Positions 59,259 through 64,000 of a stretch of 64,000 nucleotides of DNA are shown here, piece after piece (the stretch's first letter is position 1; every line of letters begins with the position of its first letter). Both the position numbers and the translations under genes were made by a program. The notes under the pieces were generated by a model. It saw only the letters and a program-made list of their open reading frames with translations. It was not told where the DNA came from and did not search any database. The DNA comes from Paenibacillus aurantius (GTDB lineage: Bacteria > Bacillota > Bacilli > Paenibacillales > NBRC-103111), in the NCBI RefSeq assembly GCF_032268605.1, contig NZ_CP130318.1, positions 434,001 to 498,000 on the forward strand. Reading direction: 5' to 3'.

Positions 59259-60001
59259 CAATAAATTTCCGTCTCGTAGTCGAACGAAACGGTGCCATCC
59301 TGCTGCGTCCGGTTGAACAGGTCATCGAGGGCCATCATCATCGGCTCATGATTCGGCTGCCCCGGCGCGGGGGTGTAGGAGGAGGACGCCAGCCGTCCCC
59401 TAAGCCCTTCCAGGTCAAAGAGCTGGCGGTAAGGAAAAACCACCCTCTGCATGGAATGTTCCTTGAAGAAGGAAGCGAGCGTGGCTTCGGAAAGGTTTTT
59501 GTGCCCGACCTTCTCATAGTCCGTTCCGTACCGGTGAAGCAGCGACTCATAGCCCTCCAGAAAAGGCGTCCCGCCCGTCAGCCGGGAATTCCAGATAAGG
59601 GCGACCTTGCCGCCCGGTTTCAAGATGCGGTGAAATTCCTTCCGCGCCGCGGTCCGGTCAAACCAGTGAAACGATTGAGCGCATGTGATATGATCGACAG
59701 CCCCGTCGGGAAGTCCCGTCTCTTCCGCCGTCGCTGCCACCGATTGGTAACGCGGCTCGTCCCCAAGCGTTTTCTCCGCCGCTTCCCTCATGGCCCCGTT
59801 CGGCTCCACCGCGAGCACGCGGCTTCCCCGCTCCAGCAGCAGACGCGAGAAAATCCCCGTTCCCGCCCCAATGTCCGCGATCTCTGACTCCGGCGTAAAC
59901 CCGACCGGCCCATATAGGTAATCCAGCGCTTCCTTCGGATAGCTCGGGCGGTACAACACGTAAGTATCCACCCGGTTCGAGAACCTTTCCTTGCTGTCCA
60001 T
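59246..60001 (-). CDS. Class I SAM-dependent methyltransferase
   Basis: 251 residues. Motif I is IADIGAGTGIFSRLLLERG, motif II VLAVEPNGAMREAA, and post-motifs VDHITCAQSFHWFDRTAARK and LKPGGKVALIWNSRLTGG place it in the Methyltransf_11 group. The N-terminal NRVDTYVLYRPSYPKEALDY resembles trans-aconitate methyltransferase-like proteins. The ribosome site is AAAGGAGAGGA on the minus strand. Three CGAAA-containing direct repeats lie upstream near 60035-60081. Substrate unknown. Confidence 0.87.
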   Translation of the reverse strand: MDSKERFSNRVDTYVLYRPSYPKEALDYLYGPVGFTPESEIADIGAGTGIFSRLLLERGSRVLAVEPNGAMREAAEKTLGDEPRYQSVAATAEETGLPDGAVDHITCAQSFHWFDRTAARKEFHRILKPGGKVALIWNSRLTGGTPFLEGYESLLHRYGTDYEKVGHKNLSEATLASFFKEHSMQRVVFPYRQLFDLEGLRGRLASSSYTPAPGQPNHEPMMMALDDLFNRTQQDGTVSFDYETEIYWGEV

Positions 60002-60049
60002 GTGATCCTCTCCTTTTGGTTCGGGATGTAAAACTTTCGTCGTGTTAAG

Positions 60050-60081
60050 TTTCGCTAGGTGAAATCTAGTTTCGTTAAGTG
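60050..60081. repeat. Direct repeats upstream of the methyltransferase gene
   Basis: TTTCGCTAGGTG (60050-60061) and TTTCGTTAAGTG (60070-60081) are spaced 20 bp apart, with a weaker TTTCGTCGTG near 60036. The spacing of two helical turns suggests a regulator binding site. Confidence 0.45.
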
Positions 60082-60149
60082 TAATACCATCTTACGGCAA
60101 AAAGCCCTTCCTCGCCACTGTTTTTCGCGGGGTGTACCTCTCTTTTTTG

Positions 60150-60280
60150 ATGATCCAAATAGGGATACACCGACCTTCCGTGTGAAGTCGGTTAATGTAA
60201 TCGGTCTTGAAGTACTATCTGTAGAACCACCGCATATAATTCGAAAGTTCAATCTCTATAAAAATAAGAAAATACAATAA
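60150..60280 (+). pseudogene. Possible remnant of a coding sequence
   Basis: The frame ending at TAA 60280 reads like protein (DPNRDTPTFRVKSVNVIGLE then VLSVEPPHIIRKFNLYKNKK) but lacks a plausible start or ribosome site, and the upstream codons do not look coding. May be the 3-prime end of a gene cut by insertion of the AT-rich segment. The family is not recognised. Confidence 0.3.
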
Positions 60281-60350
60281 TGCCACTTGGCATTCTTAAT
60301 ATTGCTTTTAATAATGGTAAAATCAATTTTTTATAAAAGTGCAACAAATC

Positions 60351-60378
60351 CTTGATTATTAAACGTCTAATTATCAAG
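60351..60378. promoter_or_regulatory. Inverted repeat upstream of the lipoprotein gene
   Basis: TTGATTATTA (60352-60361) and TAATTATCAA (60368-60377), nine of ten positions symmetric, flanked by C and G. Either an operator or an mRNA hairpin 23 bp before the ribosome site. Confidence 0.45.
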
Positions 60379-60410
60379 CAGACGAAAACGTAAAATATAG
60401 GAGGATTTAG

Positions 60411-60704
60411 ATGAGAAGTCTAATATGGTCATTAAGTGTTCTTATTATTATTTCACTTTTAGGTTGTTCAAATTCTAAAGTAAATACTACAGAGTTAAAC
60501 GAAGTTAAAGAGGATATAACGAGTCGAATAACCGATTTTAAAAAAGAAGGATTAGTTGTATATTCCGTTTATGTAGATCAAGAAAAGAACAAAGTTATTG
60601 TAGAGGTAAAAGAAATAACAGAAGAAAGAAGACAAAACCTGATTAAAGAATATGGCCCCAATAAGGTTGACTTTGTTAAGGGAGAAAAAATAAATCCGAG
60701 TTAG
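60411..60704 (+). CDS. Small lipoprotein homologous to the adjacent protease propeptide
   Basis: 97 residues. Lipoprotein signal with lipobox SLLGC, lipid cysteine at residue 19. Residues 35-97 match residues 140-200 of the protease encoded 146 bp downstream: VVYSVYVDQEKNKVIVEVKE against IYSSYPDIQKQKVVLEVNGI, both ending in a Pro-Ser (INPS against IHPS). AGGAGG precedes ATG 60411. Base composition is very AT-rich, unlike the rest of the window. Inferred role: membrane-anchored inhibitor or folding partner of the protease, protecting the producer. A strong terminator separates it from the protease gene. Duplication without function is the alternative. Confidence 0.75.
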   Translation: MRSLIWSLSVLIIISLLGCSNSKVNTTELNEVKEDITSRITDFKKEGLVVYSVYVDQEKNKVIVEVKEITEERRQNLIKEYGPNKVDFVKGEKINPS

Positions 60705-60706
60705 TT

Positions 60707-60747
60707 AAAAAAATGCTGCTTGGCAAATATGTCAAGCAGCATTTTTT
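60707..60747 (+). terminator. Rho-independent terminator of the lipoprotein gene
   Basis: ATGCTGCTTG pairs with CAAGCAGCAT, extended by A7/T6 ends. Confidence 0.95.
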
Positions 60748-60758
60748 ATTTGTTGTTA

Positions 60759-60787
60759 TTGCTTCGCGAAAAAATATGTAATATATT
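60759..60787 (+). promoter_or_regulatory. Promoter of the protease gene
   Basis: TTGCTT (60759-60764) and TATATT (60782-60787) with a 17-bp spacer, after the lipoprotein terminator. Confidence 0.5.
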
Positions 60788-60850
60788 GTAATGGTAAAAT
60801 AAGTATATTTTATGTGAAAAAAATAATTAGGGGAAGAGGGGAATTAATTT

Positions 60851-62125
60851 TTGAAGAAGAAAATGGCTATATCTATAGTAATGGCGAGTTTACTTTTAAG
60901 CGGAGTTGTAGCAGCTTATGCTTCGGAAAATTTTGTTGCAACAACACCACAACAAGTTGAATTAAAATCAGAAGATCTGCCACTTGATTCAAAGCAGAAA
61001 CTTCAACTCCAGTACCAGGCTCAATATTTAGATAAAATCAAAGACGAAGTTGGATTTACGTTCGGCAATTTCTCAGCATTTGAAGAATATGGTGAGATTT
61101 ACATCGATAATACTGATCAAATAAAGTTTGTAGTTCTTTTAGCTAAAGAAGATTTAAAGACCAATAGTTTAGCACAAAATCTAAAAAAGTTTATACCGGC
61201 TGACTTATTAGAATTTAAGAAGACCAATATGTCTTTGAATGATCTGAAGAACATTCAAAGAAATATAGAGTCTATTAGAGAAGAGTTGAAAAAAGACGAT
61301 ACTTTGATTTACTCCAGTTATCCTGACATTCAAAAGCAAAAGGTTGTATTGGAAGTAAACGGTATTACTGCTGAAACAAAAAATAAAATATTAAATAGAT
61401 TTGGATCAGATAACGTAAATATAGGACAAGAAATTCATCCTAGCATTCAAAGAACCGATAATTATGGGACACTTGGTGGTGGGATAGCCCTTAATTCTAG
61501 TTCATGTTCTACTGGGGCAATCGGAATTAAGGACACTAGGGAGTTTATTATTACAGCTGGTCATTGCGTAAATGGTGATGGTGGGACGGAGTATCAGAAT
61601 ACATCTGTTGTGGGAACTGACCATCACTCGGCATTGAACTCAGGAACGGACGTTGGATTAATTAATATTACAACTTCACGTTATGTTAGCAATGCTTATT
61701 TTTATGGTGCTGAAGCAAAGAGTAATTACGATAAGAAAATAACTAGTACAAGTGTTGGGTTACTTAATGAATTAGTTTGTAAGTCAGGAGTGAAAACTGG
61801 TACAACTTGTGGAGTAATTAAAAATACTAGCCAGAATATAACTTATGCATCACCGTATAATGTTACTGTTTATGATACCGTTAGAATCGAAAAAGCATCA
61901 GGTGAAATATATGAAAATGGCGGAGACAGCGGTGGAATTGTGTTTGGAGGATACTACAACGACAAGTTATATGGGATTCATATAGCTGGAAATCACAACC
62001 CAGAAACTGGAGCACCGGGGAATGTTGGTTATTATCAAAAAATTCAAACAATTATTAATACCTATAATGAAGCTACAAGTCCATTCAGCATTTATTTATC
62101 AGATACAGCCAGACTTGCTAATTGA
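60851..62125 (+). CDS. Secreted trypsin-like serine protease (S1, streptogrisin/alpha-lytic-like)
   Basis: 424-residue preproprotein. TTG 60851 after GAGGGG gives LKKKMAISIVMASLLLSGVV, a signal peptide ending about residue 26. Residues 28-200 are a propeptide; the last part (140-200) is homologous to the upstream lipoprotein. The catalytic domain starts near residue 205 (GTLGGGIAL) and has the full triad: His238 in ITAGHCVNGDGG, Asp267 in SGTDVGLI and Ser360 in NGGDSGGIVFGG. Cysteines near the His and at KSGVKTGTTCG are placed for the usual disulfides. The gene is AT-rich with ATA/AAA-heavy codons, pointing to horizontal transfer. Confidence 0.9.
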   Translation: MKKKMAISIVMASLLLSGVVAAYASENFVATTPQQVELKSEDLPLDSKQKLQLQYQAQYLDKIKDEVGFTFGNFSAFEEYGEIYIDNTDQIKFVVLLAKEDLKTNSLAQNLKKFIPADLLEFKKTNMSLNDLKNIQRNIESIREELKKDDTLIYSSYPDIQKQKVVLEVNGITAETKNKILNRFGSDNVNIGQEIHPSIQRTDNYGTLGGGIALNSSSCSTGAIGIKDTREFIITAGHCVNGDGGTEYQNTSVVGTDHHSALNSGTDVGLINITTSRYVSNAYFYGAEAKSNYDKKITSTSVGLLNELVCKSGVKTGTTCGVIKNTSQNITYASPYNVTVYDTVRIEKASGEIYENGGDSGGIVFGGYYNDKLYGIHIAGNHNPETGAPGNVGYYQKIQTIINTYNEATSPFSIYLSDTARLAN

Positions 62126-62178
62126 TTATAATCAATTGAAAGATCCAATAACCAATTTAAAATATAATGTGCGGAAGT

Positions 62179-62220
62179 ACCGCAGAGGTGTTCTCGTTTT
62201 GTGGAACTCTGCGGTTTTTT
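62179..62220 (+). terminator. Rho-independent terminator of the protease gene
   Basis: ACCGCAGAG pairs with CTCTGCGGT, extended by a GTTC/GGAAC inner pairing, and is followed by six T. Confidence 0.93.
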
Positions 62221-62411
62221 CGTTTCAATGCGGGAGGAATTCATGTAAGTCTACTTAAGTAAGATAAACCATAACAGAATCATCTATAAAGTACGCTTGC
62301 TGAAAGGTTCGCAATCTTAAAGCCGATATTTCAGAAAGGGACTCCAAAATCAAGAATGACAGCAGCCTTGCCATCACAAGTAAACATTACTTAAAGGAGA
62401 GCACAACCCAC

Positions 62412-62849
62412 ATGACAAACGATACCGTCTATACCATTACCCAGGACCACCAGGAATCCGATGCCAAGTTCATCAGCAGCCAGATCGATCAATTCAATCT
62501 GGTCAAGGCACCGTCCGCGCAGGTTCCGTCTACGGAAACCATCAACCTGATGGTCAAAGACCTGGAAGGGCGGATCGTGGGCGGCCTTCTGGGAAGCATG
62601 AACCGGTTTGCTTTGTACGTTAGCTTCCTGTGGGTGAGCGAGGAGCTGAGGGGCCAAGGCTACGGCTCGAAATTACTGGAGGAAGTCGAAGGGATCGTGC
62701 GGGCCAAAGGCGGTAAAATGATCCATTTGGACACGTGGAGCTTCCAGGCTCCCGAGTTCTACAAAAAGCAGGGCTTTGAGATTTTTGGGGTTCTGGAAGG
62801 CTTTCCGGAAGGGTTTAAGAGATATTTCCTTAAAAAGGACCTTGGGTAA
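62412..62849 (+). CDS. GNAT family N-acetyltransferase
   Basis: 145 residues. The acetyl-CoA loop is LWVSEELRGQGYGSKLLEEV (RGQGxG) near residues 75-94, then HLDTWSFQAPEFYKKQGFEI and FGVLEGFPEG, which fit the YqiK/GNAT pattern seen in many Bacillus acetyltransferases. AAAGGAGAG precedes ATG 62412. GC-rich codon use returns here, marking the right edge of the AT-rich segment. The substrate is unknown. Confidence 0.88.
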   Translation: MTNDTVYTITQDHQESDAKFISSQIDQFNLVKAPSAQVPSTETINLMVKDLEGRIVGGLLGSMNRFALYVSFLWVSEELRGQGYGSKLLEEVEGIVRAKGGKMIHLDTWSFQAPEFYKKQGFEIFGVLEGFPEGFKRYFLKKDLG

Positions 62850-62906
62850 GTCAGCACAGTCCAGACCGCTCTCCAAAGCCATGGCAGAGCACGGCAGCCC
62901 AAATAA

Positions 62907-62953
62907 GGCCGCCCTCGTCATCCGGAATGATCACGGGAGCGGCCGTTTTTTTT
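62907..62953. terminator. Terminator between the convergent acetyltransferase and rsbQ genes
   Basis: GGCCGC (62907-62912) pairs with GCGGCC (62939-62944), with inner GAT/ATC pairs, then eight T on the plus strand that overlap the rsbQ stop codon. Confidence 0.85.
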
Positions 62954-63773
62954 ACGGTTGGAGCAGAGCTTGAAGGGTCAAATCCTTCTTGATCAGCCGG
63001 ATGATTTCGTCGGGATGGCTAACGTGCGGGTAGTGCCCGGTGGCCTCCATCTGCTTCAGCGTGCTGCCCGGAAGGTGGCGGTGCATGTAGCGGCCTACCT
63101 CCACCGGGGCGATCTGGTCCCGGTTGCATTGGAGAATAAGGGAGGGGACGGTCACCTTCGGCAGATCCTCCCGGTTGTCCGCATAGAAGGTCGCCTCCGC
63201 AAACCGGCGGGCGATGGCGGGATCCGTAGCACAGAAGCTTTCCTCGAGCTCCTGAGCCAGCTCGGGCCGCTCCGGGTTCCTCATGATGGTGGGAGCAAGA
63301 AAATGAGCCCACCCCAGGAAACTCTGGTCCATCAGGTCAAAAAGCTCCTCCAGGTATTTCCGTTTGAAGCCTCCGAAATAGTCCGGCAGGTCATTGAGGT
63401 ACCGCGGGGAAGGGCCGACCAGAATCAGCCGGCGGAACCGCTCGGGCTCCCGAATGGACGCGAGAAGCCCAATCATGGCGCCGACGGAGTGGCCGACGAA
63501 AATGGCTTCCTTCAGGTTCAACGTTTCGACGATGTCGAGCACATCATGAACATATCCCTCCAGGGTGCTGTAGCGGTCGGGGTCGTAAGCCTGCCGGTCC
63601 GACTGGCCGGAGCCTACATAATCGAAAAGGATTACGCGGTAGTCCTGCTCGAAGGCGGGGGCGACGAACCGCCACATGTTCTGGTCGCATCCGAAGCCGG
63701 GGGCAAACAGAATGGGCGTGGCCCCGTGCCCGGATAGTTTTACGTTATTGCGTCTAAGGATGGATTCGTGCAT
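62952..63773 (-). CDS. rsbQ: RsbQ-like alpha/beta hydrolase
   Basis: 273-residue protein closely resembling Bacillus RsbQ across its length: [47 protein letters not shown], the nucleophile Ser96 in FVGHSVGAM (same number as in RsbQ), [18 protein letters not shown], and [10 protein letters not shown] with the catalytic Asp after it, ending [15 protein letters not shown]. In Bacillus RsbQ is needed for the energy-stress PP2C phosphatase RsbP that activates sigma-B. No rsbP gene adjoins it here. The ribosome site is weak. It may serve another PAS/PP2C partner or hydrolyse a butenolide-like ligand. Confidence 0.9.
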   Translation of the reverse strand: MHESILRRNNVKLSGHGATPILFAPGFGCDQNMWRFVAPAFEQDYRVILFDYVGSGQSDRQAYDPDRYSTLEGYVHDVLDIVETLNLKEAIFVGHSVGAMIGLLASIREPERFRRLILVGPSPRYLNDLPDYFGGFKRKYLEELFDLMDQSFLGWAHFLAPTIMRNPERPELAQELEESFCATDPAIARRFAEATFYADNREDLPKVTVPSLILQCNRDQIAPVEVGRYMHRHLPGSTLKQMEATGHYPHVSHPDEIIRLIKKDLTLQALLQP

Positions 63774-63809
63774 AGGGTGAAGAAGAGGAATTCACGCCGG
63801 CCGGTGCGG

Positions 63810-64000
63810 TCACGGTGTCTCCTTTTTCCAGCGGATCTTCACTTCCCCTTCTCTCCAACGGTCCCCTGTCAGGACAAGATCGAACCGCCCCGGCGTCGTA
63901 AGCAGATACTGCTGCTCTCTGAGCATCTTGGTGGGTACCAGCCGTCCTTTCTCGTCCTCCACCCGAAAGCCCCAGCCCCCTTCCGTTGGCCGGGCTACTG
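63810..64000 (-). CDS. 3-prime end of an unidentified gene upstream of rsbQ
   Basis: A minus-strand frame enters from the right edge and stops at TGA (63812-63810), giving 62 visible residues such as GGWGFRVEDEKGRLVPTKML and PGRFDLVLTGDRWREGEVKI, ending WKKETP. The alternating hydrophobic pattern suggests a beta-rich C-terminal domain. It ends 36 bp before rsbQ and could share its transcript. The family is not recognised from this fragment. Confidence 0.5.
   Translation of the reverse strand, partial: VARPTEGGWGFRVEDEKGRLVPTKMLREQQYLLTTPGRFDLVLTGDRWREGEVKIRWKKETP

Larger units (their letters stand above)
60002..60410. other. 409-bp junction into an AT-rich segment
   Basis: Composition drops sharply to AT-rich from about 60230. 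Contains the direct repeats 60050-60081, a possible gene remnant (60150-60280) and the inverted repeat 60351-60378 before the lipoprotein gene. Confidence 0.65.

Noticed and set aside
60059-60149. Start of a 73-residue protein upstream of the AT-rich genes
   Set aside because: The first 30 codons have no ribosome site and do not look coding; only the 3-prime part is kept as a possible remnant.
1-64000. CRISPR array, tRNA or rRNA genes, intact insertion sequences or prophage
   Set aside because: No regularly spaced identical repeats, cloverleaf sequences, rRNA motifs, transposase or phage structural genes were recognised.

Overview
The window looks like chromosome of a GC-rich, spore-forming Firmicute of the Paenibacillaceae, most like Paenibacillus. 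The evidence is a GerA-type germinant receptor operon, a C-terminal SLH triplet on a giant exoprotein, Lpl/YtcP-type sugar ABC permeases, a HelD-type RNA polymerase recycling motor, an RsbQ homologue, Bacillus-type LexA and Fur boxes, strong GGAGG ribosome sites and rho-independent terminators throughout. No rRNA, tRNA, CRISPR array, phage or intact insertion sequence was seen.

Layout. 1-12.3 kb: a sugar uptake and processing locus with two permeases, a lipoprotein binding protein, two DegT-type PLP aminotransferases, two Gfo/Idh/MocA oxidoreductases, a TIM-barrel isomerase, a ceramidase-like protein and a SIS protein. It faces a regulator that fuses a GntR helix-turn-helix to a solute-binding-protein domain. 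12.6-17.4 kb: a YdjO-like zinc-finger protein and a germination receptor operon (order B-A-C) behind a small DUF2512 membrane protein. 17.4-21.7 kb: a siderophore uptake locus, divergent around two identical perfect Fur boxes. 21.9-31.2 kb: a DUF4015 glycosidase-like protein, an M29 aminopeptidase, a TetR regulator, a three-gene ABC-2 exporter and HelD. 31.25-31.7 kb: a duplicated short transcription unit with its own -10 element, a C6U5 tract and a terminator, best read as a pair of C-rich small RNAs. 31.7-38.8 kb: a NarL-type two-component system beside a small membrane gene interrupted by an in-frame TGA, then a CDF transporter, an MFS transporter with palindromic operators, a sugar isomerase and a nitroreductase. 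38.9-48.1 kb: a multi-PAS hybrid histidine kinase and the 2117-residue SLH protein. 48.3-59.2 kb: a LexA-controlled Y-family polymerase, acetyltransferase, hydrolases, a TetR/hydrolase divergon with two matching operators, a rhodanese, an aldo/keto reductase, an epimerase, adenine deaminase, a YdcF protein and a secreted protein. 60.1-62.3 kb: a strikingly AT-rich insert carrying a trypsin-like protease and, just upstream, a small lipoprotein homologous to the last part of the protease propeptide. The window ends with an acetyltransferase and an orphan rsbQ.

A dispersed intergenic repeat with core AGTGCCTTATCCGGTAAC occurs at five places. Two further short tandem arrays each begin inside the last codons of a gene and run past its stop codon. 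The most promising leads are the twin C-rich small-RNA units, the protease with a stand-alone membrane-anchored propeptide-like partner, the GntR/binding-protein fusion, the dispersed repeat and the interrupted membrane gene beside the two-component system.
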